Numbered from the stretch's first letter, positions 16,306 through 26,261 are shown. The stretch: 64,000 nt of DNA from Saprospiraceae bacterium (GCA_021739645.1 JAIPBL010000006.1:1-64000); one strand, 5' to 3'. The notes: a model not told the origin generated them from the letters alone. Numbers and translations: made by a program.

Positions 16306-17595
16306 ATGAAAAGAAGAGACTTCCTGAAAAATGCCTCCGCATTCGCTGGCATCACCCTCTTGCCCTCCTCCGTATGGTCACTCACAAAAAACACCAAACT
16401 CCGCACGGCGCATATCGGTGTAGGCGGCATGGGCGCTTCCGACCTTGCGTCCATCGCCTCGCACGGCATGGTGGAGGTGACGGCGCTCTGCGACGTTGAT
16501 TCAAATTATTTGGCGGCAGCCCAAAAACTGTTTCCCAACGCCAAAGTCTTCACGGACTACCGCAAGCTGTTTTCACAAATGGGCAAGGACATTGACGCCG
16601 TCATCGTCTCCACGCCCGACCATACCCATGCACCGGCGTCCATCATGGCGATGGAAATGAGCAAACCCGTTTATTGCCAGAAGCCGCTCACGCACCACGT
16701 TTTTGAGGCGAGAGCGATGCGCAAAATGGCGGAGGATAAAAAGCTGGTGACCCAAATGGGCATTCAAATCCACTCGTGGAAGGAGTACCGAGGCACGGCG
16801 CAGTTGATTCAGTCGGGCATCATTGGCAAGGTGCACACCGTGCGGGCTTGGTCGAACAAAAACTGGGGCTACGATGGCCCGGCACCGACGGGCAGCGACC
16901 CTGTTCCCTCAAATTTGGACTGGAACCTCTGGCTGGGAACTTCCCCGGAGCGCCCTTACAAGGACAAAGTCTATCACCCCGGCAATTGGCGGAAGCTGCT
17001 CGACTACGGCTGTGGCACCCTCGGTGACATGGGGGTGCACATATTCGACACGCCTTATACGGCGCTGGCATTGGACGTTCCAAAAACGATTTGTTGCGAA
17101 TGCAGGAAGCCAAACGGGTTTTCGCACCCAGAACACAATGTGGTGACCTACAAATTCCCCGGCACCGAGTACACGGCGAAGACCCTGAAGTGGGTCTGGT
17201 ACGATGGCAGGGATGCACCCAAAAACGACAAGGAACTGGCGATGCCCGCTGGGGAAAAATTGCCCGAACAAGGCTCCATGTTCATCGGGGAAAAAGGGCG
17301 GCTGCTACTGCCGCACATCGGCTACCCGAAGCTCATCATTGAGAACAAGTTTGAGAAATTCGACTTCCCGGTGCTGGAGGAAGTGGACCACTACCACCAG
17401 TTCGTGGATGCTTGTTTGGGAAAAACAGAAACCAGCGCACCGTTTTCCTACGCTTCCCGCCTGACAGAGTCCATCCTGCTGGGCGTGGTGGCGAACCGTT
17501 TTCCAGGGAAGAAATTGCATTGGGACAATGCGACCTCGAAGTTTTCAAAAGCGGAAGCCAACTTGCTGCTGGACATGAAATATCGGGTGTTTTAA
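16306..17595 (+). CDS. Gfo/Idh/MocA-family oxidoreductase with Tat signal
   Basis: 429 residues from the ATG at 16306 (MKRRDFLKNASAFAGITLLP). An ATG at 16291 is possible but is formed by the end of the repeat element. KRRDFLKN is a twin-arginine motif, so the folded protein is expected in the periplasm. NAD(P)-binding HIGVGGMGASD, then CDVDSNY, STPDHTHAP and the catalytic Lys in CQKPLTH (normally EKP; here Gln replaces Glu). The C-terminal half has the family's beta-sheet domain (GCGTLGDMGVHIFD). These enzymes act on sugars and inositols; many Tat-exported members in Bacteroidota act on glycan pieces. The substrate is unknown. Confidence 0.88.
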   Translation: MKRRDFLKNASAFAGITLLPSSVWSLTKNTKLRTAHIGVGGMGASDLASIASHGMVEVTALCDVDSNYLAAAQKLFPNAKVFTDYRKLFSQMGKDIDAVIVSTPDHTHAPASIMAMEMSKPVYCQKPLTHHVFEARAMRKMAEDKKLVTQMGIQIHSWKEYRGTAQLIQSGIIGKVHTVRAWSNKNWGYDGPAPTGSDPVPSNLDWNLWLGTSPERPYKDKVYHPGNWRKLLDYGCGTLGDMGVHIFDTPYTALALDVPKTICCECRKPNGFSHPEHNVVTYKFPGTEYTAKTLKWVWYDGRDAPKNDKELAMPAGEKLPEQGSMFIGEKGRLLLPHIGYPKLIIENKFEKFDFPVLEEVDHYHQFVDACLGKTETSAPFSYASRLTESILLGVVANRFPGKKLHWDNATSKFSKAEANLLLDMKYRVF

Positions 17596-17654
17596 GGCTG
17601 GAAAGAGAATCGTTGGCAAGATGCCATTTGGACAATATTTTCGAATGAGAATTG

Positions 17655-17684
17655 TTTGTCATTTCAAAAAATCCACTATCTTGC
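17655..17684 (+). promoter_or_regulatory. Candidate promoter of the lipoprotein gene at 17.7 kb
   Basis: TTTG (17655-17658), 18 bp, then TATCTTGC (17677-17684), one mismatch from the Bacteroidota TAnnTTTG box. The start codon is 35 bp downstream. Confidence 0.4.
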
Positions 17685-17718
17685 CATAGCTATTAACCTG
17701 ATTTATAACACATGTAGC

Positions 17719-18114
17719 ATGAAAAAACGAATTTTCACCTCACCTCACCTCACCTCACCTCACCTCACTAAATTTGGATGGGCGCTGATTCTCCTGCTGG
17801 CTGCTTTTGCCTCCTGCAAAAAATCGCCGGAAGAAGCGATGTTTAACCCAATACAGCGGCCATTATATGCTGGCGGCTTTGGTACAGGGCCTTCGAGTAT
17901 TAACCTCAGTTACGATGTGGTCATCCAGAGGACCACAGCTTTCCAGAATGGGATTAACCAAAATTCGCCCGGCTGGAAAAAGCTGGAGGCCCTACCGGAA
18001 ATCGAATCTTATTCCTTTCAGTTTAATGCGAGTAACGGCAGCTACTACATGCTGAAGGACAATATTGTTGTGCAGTCATTGATGAATGACAAGATACCCC
18101 TTGAGAAAGGGTAG
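17719..18114 (+). CDS. Lipoprotein with a CACCT repeat in its signal region, first part of a frameshifted gene
   Basis: 131 residues from the ATG at 17719 (MKKRIFTSPHLTSPHLTKFG). A hydrophobic core and lipobox AFASC mark a lipoprotein. The odd SPHLTSPHLT segment is encoded by six CACCT units. The frame ends at a TAG after IPLEKG, and the frame shifted by one base at 18105-18120 continues without another stop into the next entry. The two together would give about 280 residues. A one-base loss in the AAAGGG run would explain the break. No family recognised. Confidence 0.65.
   Translation: MKKRIFTSPHLTSPHLTKFGWALILLLAAFASCKKSPEEAMFNPIQRPLYAGGFGTGPSSINLSYDVVIQRTTAFQNGINQNSPGWKKLEALPEIESYSFQFNASNGSYYMLKDNIVVQSLMNDKIPLEKG
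17736..17769 (+). repeat. Pentanucleotide tandem repeat (CACCT, six units) in coding sequence
   Basis: Six exact CACCT units followed by CACT, starting at codon 6 of the lipoprotein gene. Because the unit is 5 bp, gain or loss of one copy changes the reading frame before the lipobox. Confidence 0.9.
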
Positions 18115-18119
18115 CCAAA

Positions 18120-18566
18120 ATGGAGGTCACAAACGGCAACTGTTCAACTTATGATTACCAGGACAACACAATCAGCAACGTGCCAATTGGCGACCTTGCC
18201 ACTGATATTCTTCAGGAAGCACAAGGGCTGAGTAACCCCACTCCCGTCAACTTGGATTCTTTGAACGCACAAGGTGTTGCCTATTTGGTAAACGGAAACA
18301 CCGTTACCATCTTCAACTTGATTTCACAAGGAGGCGACACGAACAGCAACCAGCTATTGAATAAGAGCACGGGGCTGCCCCTGTTGGTGATGTACTACGA
18401 CGACAACGACATATCCAAGCTGACCATGATGGTAGCCCATCAGTACAATTTGTCCAATGCGCTTCAGTCCAGTACGTTTACCTATTTTGATTACTTGGAC
18501 GATGGCGACGTGCGCAAGAATATGGAGCAATGGACTTATTCAAACTATTCCCTTAACATCCAATAA
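18120..18566 (+). pseudogene. Continuation of the 17.7-kb lipoprotein gene in a shifted frame
   Basis: 148 residues (MEVTNGNCSTYDYQ start) with no signal peptide and no clear start context; it begins 5 bp after the previous stop. The frame is open back through 18105, so joining it to the previous entry needs only a one-base correction. The composition (Asn, Asp, Thr, aromatic residues) continues that of the upstream part. If it were a separate gene it would encode an unexported protein between exported ones, which is less likely. Confidence 0.55.
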
Positions 18567-18579
18567 AAACTCAATAGCC

Positions 18580-20076
18580 ATGAAAAATTTAACAAAATAC
18601 TTTTTCCTATTGTTGGCTGCATTTACGCTTGCCGTTCAATTACCTGCCCAAAACAATTACCGTAGGGTTGACTGGTTGCATGGTTTTGGTGGCTTTGACA
18701 ATACTAAATGGGCTGGCTATGCGACCCGTTTTGGCGGGCCAAGCGGCGACCGCCAAATGACGAGCACCATTACTTCCTATCAGGTAACGGGAAGTATCGA
18801 CAATATAACAGACGGCATAAGCATCCCATCGAACCCTACCAATATTGGAATTGGCCATAGCCTCGGCGGTGTTGTATGCAGAAACTTCGAGGCTACTGGT
18901 GGCAATGAATTTGGGGGTGTTATTACCGTACACAGCCCCAACAAAGGTGCTTCCATAGCGACGGCAGTAAACAATGGGGCAGCAGCGGATTTTTTGACAC
19001 ATGTTGCTACAACAATAGTTGGAGCTGTTGATGCCGTCAATTTTGCAATGGCTCCAGAAATTTCTATAATTAACTTCTTGATAGGTGGGTTGAATGGCAT
19101 CATCAATGGCATAAACTCTATATTTAGTGACATCTTTGGAGTTTTCGGCTCCGCATTTGGCTCAGTCATACCAAACATCAATGAGGTAGGCCCTTCTGCT
19201 GAAGACATAGAGAATCAAATTACCGGTGCGTTCGACATGATAAACAACCCTGATGTGCAAACGGTCATTGACGACCTGGACCCCACCAACAATTTTATCA
19301 GCAACCTGAATAATTCCAATGCTGTGCCCCGAATTGAGGTTCATGGATTTGAAACAAACCACGAACTCCTGCGATTGGGCTGTTCAAATCAAAGCAAAGT
19401 TTGGCTTTCCCCGCTGGCCTTGACGACATCACTCCCTGATAAATGCCTTGTTGACGAATTAAATGACTTAAATAACTCATTGGGTTGGGCAAATGCCTAT
19501 ATCATCACAAAGGCATCAATCAATACCCTTAGCATAATAAGGCTCAGGAGAGCAGCAAAACTATGGAAAGCAGCGGGTGATGTCCATGACGCTAGGCACT
19601 TGCTCGATGGAGGCTTGGAGGCCGGCTGGAATGACCTCCTCGGTACCCAATGGGAGACCGTAACAACCACTCATACGGAATTCTCACAACAGTGCCAGGC
19701 ACAAATTAACCAATACAGCAGCGCCATCAATGGACTCATGCAGCAGTATTGGCAATGCCAGAATTCAGGTGGGTCCAACTGCAATTCTTATTTGGGTACG
19801 GCCAATACTATCCAATACCAGCTAAACCAACTACAATCGGACCCCGGCTGCTGGGTGACTGTCACTACTACCAACTACGTGCCCACGGACAACTCCAACG
19901 CCAAAAACGATGGATTCATCCTCGAATCGGAGATGACCACAGGGGCGTCAAACGTTCTTGGCACCTATCAGAATGTGGGAGTGAACCACATAGAGGTACT
20001 GAACCATCCAGAGACGTGGAAGAATTTTAACTTGATTTTTGATAGTCCTACATTTTTCAACACACCACTGCGGTAA
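18580..20076 (+). CDS. Secreted lipase-like alpha/beta hydrolase
   Basis: 498 residues from the ATG at 18580 (MKNLTKYFFLLLAAFTLAV, cleavage near PAQ), 13 bp after the preceding frame. The nucleophile elbow is visible as GIGHSLGGVV (Ser about residue 92), preceded by the strand VDWLHGFGG, which resembles an oxyanion region. A later His in GVNHIEVLNHPE could complete the triad. A Gly/Ile-rich hydrophobic stretch (about 140-195) may be a lid or lipid-contact segment. A periplasmic or outer-membrane esterase or lipase is likely. Probably co-transcribed with its neighbours on either side. Confidence 0.7.
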   Translation: MKNLTKYFFLLLAAFTLAVQLPAQNNYRRVDWLHGFGGFDNTKWAGYATRFGGPSGDRQMTSTITSYQVTGSIDNITDGISIPSNPTNIGIGHSLGGVVCRNFEATGGNEFGGVITVHSPNKGASIATAVNNGAAADFLTHVATTIVGAVDAVNFAMAPEISIINFLIGGLNGIINGINSIFSDIFGVFGSAFGSVIPNINEVGPSAEDIENQITGAFDMINNPDVQTVIDDLDPTNNFISNLNNSNAVPRIEVHGFETNHELLRLGCSNQSKVWLSPLALTTSLPDKCLVDELNDLNNSLGWANAYIITKASINTLSIIRLRRAAKLWKAAGDVHDARHLLDGGLEAGWNDLLGTQWETVTTTHTEFSQQCQAQINQYSSAINGLMQQYWQCQNSGGSNCNSYLGTANTIQYQLNQLQSDPGCWVTVTTTNYVPTDNSNAKNDGFILESEMTTGASNVLGTYQNVGVNHIEVLNHPETWKNFNLIFDSPTFFNTPLR

Positions 20077-20131
20077 ATAATAACAAATAAAGGCGGGGAT
20101 TCCCATGCCTTCATTTAAAATTGACTACAAA

Positions 20132-21382
20132 ATGAATAGAGCATTTTTTTCATGCTTTGTGATAACATTACTAGGGTTCAATTGCAAGAAGGACGATGGC
20201 TTTGAAAAGAAGGATAAGTCAGGCATCATTGTTAACAAATCCTTTCTTTGGAAAAAGCCGCTGACTGCAAATCAATTTATCTGGTCAGGCTCCATTCAGC
20301 TTCCAATATTCGAGGACAAATATATTACAGCGACCCATTTTGAATCAAATGCCAAACTGGCTGCCTTGGACATTTTCACTGGTGAGACCAAATGGGAATG
20401 GAATGATTATTTGGGTAAAGATCAAGATACCATATTCTTAGACTTGCTAAAGCCTTACTATTATGGTAACATTTTGATTTTTCAAAAAGGCCCACGCTCA
20501 TATTGCATTGATATGGCTAATGGCCAGACCGTTTGGAAAAGGTCGGATAACCAGTCATTTCAAACCTATCTAACCGGAACTAGACAAGAGTTCCTTGCAA
20601 GGGGCACGGAGGGACCCGACACGCTAGGGTATGAAATCGAATATGACTATATTGGAAATATCCATAATGGTGAAAAATATCCACTAAACTATCCTAGCTT
20701 CGAGCTGATAACTGATAACGATACACAAATCGCGATGCGTTCAACAGGAGGCAACCTGTTTGAAGCAAATGGGAAGCAGTACTTCTTGAGTACTTATGTA
20801 AAATTCGCCGACCATTGGATTGCGCTGCCGTTTTTGGCGCTCTATAACCGCACTGACAAAAAATGGGAGTATGCTGAAAAACAAATATTACCCCCGCATT
20901 TACGCAATGCTGCCTCAAATTTCCCCATCATCTCTGAAGATATTGTAATCACCAGCATCGGCAACCATATCTGCGCCAACGAGCTATGGACTGGCGACAG
21001 CATCTGGGCCTACGACTGTGGCGGCAACTTCGAATACGGCGGCTTCCTGGTGCATGATGGGCGCATCTATGCCATGGCAGAGGCCAATGCGCTCTACTGC
21101 TTCGACCTGTACACGGGGCAGGTCATCTGGAAGCAGGACTATGATGGCCTCGGCACCACCAGCCGGATGTCGCACCTGAACGGGGTGCTGTACTTCAGCA
21201 GCGGCGGCAGCGGCACCCTCATGGCCGTGGACATGGCCACTGGCAAAATCATCTGGAACCTCGAAAGCCCCGACGGGGGGAGCTACAAGGAGGTGTCCGT
21301 CTATCCCGGAAAGGATGGGAAGAAGCCGCTGATACTGACGGCTACTTATCAGAATGCGTACTGCTATGAGGCGGTGCGGTAA
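20132..21382 (+). CDS. PQQ-like beta-propeller lipoprotein
   Basis: 416 residues from the ATG at 20132 (MNRAFFSCFVITLLGFNCKK, lipobox LGFNC). Repeated blade motifs ALDIFTGETKWEW, CIDMANGQTVWKR, CFDLYTGQVIWKQ and AVDMATGKIIWNL are those of PQQ/BamB-like propellers. No quinoprotein catalytic residues were identified, so a scaffold or binding role is more likely than dehydrogenase activity. It follows the hydrolase gene by 55 bp. Confidence 0.8.
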   Translation: MNRAFFSCFVITLLGFNCKKDDGFEKKDKSGIIVNKSFLWKKPLTANQFIWSGSIQLPIFEDKYITATHFESNAKLAALDIFTGETKWEWNDYLGKDQDTIFLDLLKPYYYGNILIFQKGPRSYCIDMANGQTVWKRSDNQSFQTYLTGTRQEFLARGTEGPDTLGYEIEYDYIGNIHNGEKYPLNYPSFELITDNDTQIAMRSTGGNLFEANGKQYFLSTYVKFADHWIALPFLALYNRTDKKWEYAEKQILPPHLRNAASNFPIISEDIVITSIGNHICANELWTGDSIWAYDCGGNFEYGGFLVHDGRIYAMAEANALYCFDLYTGQVIWKQDYDGLGTTSRMSHLNGVLYFSSGGSGTLMAVDMATGKIIWNLESPDGGSYKEVSVYPGKDGKKPLILTATYQNAYCYEAVR

Positions 21383-21597
21383 CGAAATGGGGCGGGGCAG
21401 CTGGAAGATGCCCTGTCACGATTTTATCTCTCCAGTATAATCATTTTGCACTTGCACCAACTGCTTGATAGAAGCAGTCCCACCTTTTTGTCGCCATAAT
21501 TGTGAACTTTCTCTGTATATGCCAAGCATCCAAACCAAGTTTGACCCTACTTTCCTAAATTCGCACTTTGTTCTAATCAACTCAACCTATTTTATTC

Positions 21598-24500
21598 ATG
21601 AAAAAACTAAACTTTCACCCGTTGTTGGCCATTCTTGTAGGCTTGTTGCCAATTTTTGCGCAAGCTCAAACACCCAGCAAAACAGATAAAAAAATGAAGG
21701 TAGCCGAAAAGCAATCCATCCAGTTGACGGACAAAAAAGTCCAAGACCGGAAAACGACCAGCCCCAATGCTGTGTCGCCACGCCCCCTCACTTTTGACTA
21801 TGAATCGGTGCCTGGCGACCCGCTCGGTGTCAAGATTTACACGCTGAAAAACGGCATGAAGCTCTACATGAGCATCAACGACGCCGAACCACGCATCCAA
21901 ACAAACATGCCCGTGCGGGCCGGTTCCAAAAACGACCCTGCTGAAACGACGGGCCTTGCGCACTATCTGGAACACATGATGTTCAAGGGCACGCACAACA
22001 TTGGGGCACTCGACTGGCCGACGGAAGAGCAGATGCTGGCTAAAATCTCTGCCCTCTACGAGCAGCACCGGATGGAAACGGACCCAGAGAAGCGCAAGGC
22101 GATTTATGCCCAAATTGACGAAACCTCAAACGCTGCTGCCAAGCTGGTGGCCGCCAACGAGTACGACAAAATGGTCAGCTCACTGGGCGCCCGTGGCACG
22201 AACGCCTACACGTGGGTCGAGCAGACGGTGTACGTCAACGACATTCCATCGAACGAGCTGGAGCGCTGGATGCAGTTGGAAAGTGAGCGTTTTCACGAAG
22301 TGGTGCTGCGCCTTTTCCACACGGAGTTGGAAGCCGTTTACGAAGAATTCAACATCAACCAGGATCGGGATTTTCGCAAGGTGAGCCAGGCCATCAACGA
22401 GGTGCTTTATCCGACACACCCATACGGCACGCAGACGACTATCGGCAAGGGCGAGCACCTCAAGAACCCATCCCACGTCAAAATCCACGAGTTTTTCGAC
22501 ACCTACTACAAGCCGAACAACATGGCCATCGTGCTTGCTGGCGACTTCAAGCCAGAGGAGGCAGTGCTGTATGCGGAGAAATACTTCGGCAGCTACCAGC
22601 CAGCGGCCATTCCACCGTTCAAGTACCAGCCACAGCCCGAACTGACACAAGTGGTGCGCAAAGAGGTACTCGGCCAAGAGGCCGCCTACGTGAACATCGC
22701 CTGGAAAGCTGGCGGGGCCAACTCCACCGACAACGATTATTTGACCATGATTTCACGGCTGCTGTACAATGGCCGGGCAGGGTTGATAGACCTCGATTTG
22801 CTCCAAAAACAACAGGTACTCGAAGCACGTGCCTCGCTCACGGGCATGGAGGATTTCTCCACTTTTCAGTTGTACGGCAAGCCCCGTGAGGGCCAGACGC
22901 TGGAAGATGTGGAGCAGTTGCTCGTTGCGGAGCTGGAAAAAATAAAGAATGGGCAATTCGACGAATGGCTGCTCAGTGCCAATATCAAGAACCTGAAACT
23001 CAGTGAGATACGTGCCAACGAAAGCAACAACGCCCGTGCCGGGCAAATGACTGACGCCTTTATTTTGGGAACAAAATGGGAGGACTACGTCAACCGCTAC
23101 GCCCGCCTGGAGAAGCTGACGAAGGCAGACATCGTGCGCTGGGCCAACCAGCATTTCAAGAACAACTACGTGGTCGTGTACAAGCGCAACGGCGTGGACC
23201 CGAACGTTCCGAAGGTGGACAAGCCGAGCATCACGCCCGTGGCGGTGAACCGGGAGGCGAGTTCCACTTTTACCGAAAAATTCTTGGCGCAGGAGTCGCC
23301 GAGATTGGAGCCGCAGTTTTTGGACTACGAAAAAGAAATCCAGACGAAAAAACTGGCCAGCGGCATCGAGTTGGATTACATCAAAAACAAGAACAACCCA
23401 ACTTTCATCCTCGACTACATCGTGGAGATGGGCAAAAACAGCGACAAGGAACTGGCCATGGCCATTAACTACCTGCCCTACCTCGGCACGGACAAGTACA
23501 CCGCCGACCAGCTCAAGCAGGAGTTTTTCAAGCTGGGTGTTGACTTCTCGGTGAACGTGAGCGACGAGCGGGCCTACGTGACTTTGAGCGGATTGGACGA
23601 GTCGCTGGAGGAGGGCATCAAGCTCTTTGAGCACATCCTTGCCAACGTGAAGGGCGACCAAAAAGCACTGGAGGGCCTCGTGGCCGATGAACTGCTTCGC
23701 CGTGACAACGACAAGAAGAGCAAGGGCACGATTTTGCGCTCCGCAATGGCCAGCTACGCCCGTTATGGCAAGGAGTCGCCATTCACCAATAACCTGACGC
23801 CAGCTCAACTGAACGCACTGAAACCGGAGGCTTTGGTCGCCAAAATCAAGGGCATCACCAGCTACGACCACCGGGTGTTTTACTATGGTTCAAAAGAACA
23901 AAACCAAGCAGCGACGCTACTCGACAAGTACCACAAATCAGGCAAACTGAAGCCCGTGGTGCCTGCCCAAAAGTTCGAAGAAATGGCCACCAACGAGAAC
24001 GAGGTCATCTTCGTGGACTTCCCGATGGTGCAGGCCGAAATCATGCTGGTGAGCAAAGGCACGGAAAAATTCAACCTCGACGAGTACCTGATGTCGGAGC
24101 TGTACAACACCTATTTTGGCTCCGGTTTGTCGAGCATCGTGTTCCAGGAAATCAGGGAGTCGAGGGCGCTGGCCTACTCCGCTAATGTCGGTTATGCCTC
24201 CCCATCAAAGGCGGACCAGGCGCACTACCTACGTGCCTACGTGGGCACCCAGGCCGACAAAATGCCGGACGCCATCAAGGCCATGCAGGAAATCATCGAG
24301 GACATGCCCGTGTCGGACAAGCAGATTGCCCAGGCCATCGAGAGCATCGAAAAGAAAATCGAGACCAGCCGCATCACCAAGGACGGCATCTACTGGAACT
24401 ACCGCCTGGCCAAGGACCGTGGCTTCGACCGGGACATCCGCAAGGACGTGTACGACCGCATGCAAATCGCCACGCCGGAAGACCTCAAAGCGTTCTAACA

Positions 24501-24645
24501 GCAGCACGTGAAGGGCCGGAAATATACCTACCTCGTGCTGGGCAGCAAGAACAGTGTGGACATGGAATACCTCAAAAGCATCGGCAAGGTGACGGAACTG
24601 AGCCTGGATGAGGTGTTCGGGGAGGAGAAGGTTTCTAAGCCATAG
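21598..24645 (+). pseudogene. M16-family zinc metallopeptidase, C-terminus cut by an in-frame TAA
   Basis: A signal peptide (MKKLNFHPLLAILVGLLPIFAQAQ) precedes two M16 halves. Zinc motif HYLEH at residues 122-126 with the distal Glu in ELEAVYEEF (about 243-250); NIAWKAGG and the second-half ESRALAYSANVGY are typical. The frame stops at TAA (24496-24498) after PEDLKAF, giving 966 residues, yet the same frame continues (QQHVKGRKYTYLVLG ... FGEEKVSKP) to TAG at 24643-24645, matching the usual end of the family (about 1014 residues). The truncated form retains both catalytic halves and may still be active; the stop could also be a sequence error. Confidence 0.8.
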
Positions 24646-24655
24646 TTGGCAGTTC

Positions 24656-24700
24656 GACAGGGGGCAGTTGGCAGTCGGGGGCTGCGAACTGCCCCCTGTC
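24656..24700. repeat. Inverted repeat within a GGCAGTT array after the M16 gene
   Basis: GACAGGGGGCAGTT pairs exactly with AACTGCCCCCTGTC (14-bp arms), and extra GTTGGCAGTT units run into it from the stop codon at 24645. It may act as a terminator stem and belongs to the family of short arrays at gene borders. Confidence 0.75.
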
Positions 24701-24781
24701 CATATTCATGGACTATTGGACGCTTTCGTCAGTTACAAACTGACCATTACTGGGAGTTTTCTTCGTAAAAAAGCTTGTTCT

Positions 24782-25303
24782 TCAGCTCTCCTTTCTTTTC
24801 CAAACTCCCAAAAACAAAAGCGAGAGCAGCGCCACCAACCCAGCGGGTGCGGCATACGAAATTACATTTGCCCGGGAAACTTCAGCTTCGGAAAGCTCAT
24901 TGAAAGAATTCTCCTCCACCTCCAAATCGACCAGGTGCCCGTTGGCGTCGTTCAGGATAAACTGCTTTTATGCAAACCCTTTTTTCAAAACAATCAATGC
25001 GCTCTGGTTGCGACTGATGTCTTTGAAACTGCTGTTTTTCACGGAGATTTCACTGAAATTTTCGGGAACGCCAGCCAACTCAAACACCACGCTCGTCTCG
25101 TGCCCGAGCTGCACGTGGGCATTTTCCAAAAGGAGTACCCCCTTCCCTTGATACGAATGCTGAGGTTATTCTTCAAATGCTCAACGGCCATCTGCTCAAA
25201 TGCTTCCGGCGTTTTGTATTCGTCAAAATGGGTTCTTACCTCATGCTGAAATGCGGTGAGGGACGCCCTGACTTGCAGCTGCGACAAGGGAACGGGAGGC
25301 TTT
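24782..25303 (-). pseudogene. Decayed membrane-anchored protein gene
   Basis: Reading minus from next to the AraC gene end: SLTAFQHEVRTHFDEYKTPE... up to IRIKG; a one-base loss in a G-run near 25135-25145 then shifts the frame to LLLENAHVQLGHETSVVFEL...; an in-frame TAA follows KKGFA, after which QFILNDANGHLVDLEVEEN leads to a C-terminal membrane helix (LVALLSLLFLGVW) and WKRKES stop. No start codon or signal peptide is left, so the 5' end is missing as well. The original would have been a periplasm-facing protein with a C-terminal anchor. I do not recognise the family. Confidence 0.6.
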
Positions 25304-26209
25304 TCAATTCACCTGCCTGAACTTATTCGGCGACATCCCCACCTTCTTTTTGAACAGATTGCCGAAATACTGGGGGTATTCAAATCCCAAATCATAAGAA
25401 ATTTCATTCACGGAAGCATTGGAAGTCAATAGCAGGTTTTTTGCCTTTTCGATGAGGTGATAATGGATGTGCTCCTGCGTGTTTTTTCCGGTTTCTTTTT
25501 TCAATAAATCGCTCAGGTAATTGGGTGACAGGTTCACCTGTTCCGCACAATATTTTACCGAAGGGATTCCCTGTTGGAGGGATTGGTCTGAATTGAAATA
25601 TGCCAGCAACAGTTCTTCGATTTTTTCAACGACACCCTGCTGGTGGCTGCTGCGGGTATAAAATTGGCGGTCGTAAAAACGGTTGCAGTAGTTCAACAGC
25701 AGTTCCATGTTGGAGACGATGACGGTCTGGCTATGCTTGTCTATATTTTGCCGGTACTCCTGTTCAATGGCTGCCACGCAGCGGTTGACGGTGTTTTTTT
25801 CATCTTCCGATAAATGCAGCGCTTCATGGAAGGCATAAGAAAAGAAGGTGTAGGATTTAATCTTACTGCCCAGTTCTGATTTCTGAAGTAAGTCTGGATG
25901 GAAATAAAGTGCCCAACCATTTTCATTCGCCCCGGCAGGTTGGGCGGTTGGTGCAATCACTTGTCCTGGCGAAGTAAATATCAAAGTACCTTCTTCAAAG
26001 TCATAGTAGTTGCGTCCATATTGGAGGTCGCAATTTTCGTATTTCATGGAAATCATGTAGAAATCCCAGAGGTACTTTTTGTTGAATAAATCCGCTGTCA
26101 AATTGACATCCTTCGTATAGACCAATGAAATAGCGGGGTGCTTGGGCTTGCCGATTCCCAGCGTCCGGTGCAGTTCGCTGATGGATTTTACTTTGATGAA
26201 TTCGCTCAT
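25304..26209 (-). CDS. AraC-family transcriptional regulator
   Basis: 301 residues. An N-terminal cupin-like sensing domain (about 1-160, LIFTSPGQVIAPTAQP) and two C-terminal helix-turn-helix motifs (VKYCAEQVNLSPNYLSDLL and VNEISYDLGFEYPQYFGNLFKKKVG). Cytoplasmic, binds DNA as an activator or repressor. It is followed on the same strand by decayed sequence and preceded by a small membrane-protein gene and an SDR gene, which are plausible targets. Confidence 0.88.
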   Translation of the reverse strand: MSEFIKVKSISELHRTLGIGKPKHPAISLVYTKDVNLTADLFNKKYLWDFYMISMKYENCDLQYGRNYYDFEEGTLIFTSPGQVIAPTAQPAGANENGWALYFHPDLLQKSELGSKIKSYTFFSYAFHEALHLSEDEKNTVNRCVAAIEQEYRQNIDKHSQTVIVSNMELLLNYCNRFYDRQFYTRSSHQQGVVEKIEELLLAYFNSDQSLQQGIPSVKYCAEQVNLSPNYLSDLLKKETGKNTQEHIHYHLIEKAKNLLLTSNASVNEISYDLGFEYPQYFGNLFKKKVGMSPNKFRQVN

Positions 26210-26261
26210 TTTGTTGCTGAATATGAAAATTGAATCTACGGGTTAATTACAAATCAAACCC

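Noticed and set aside
18100-18125. Programmed -1 frameshift joining the two lipoprotein frames
   Set aside because: The site does not have an X-XXY-YYZ slippery heptamer in the proper phase and no following stem was seen.
22753-23871. Long minus-strand open frame (372 codons) inside the M16 peptidase gene
   Set aside because: It lies wholly opposite a strongly supported coding sequence; its His/Val/Leu-rich product has no domain and is the usual shadow of a gene with this codon use.
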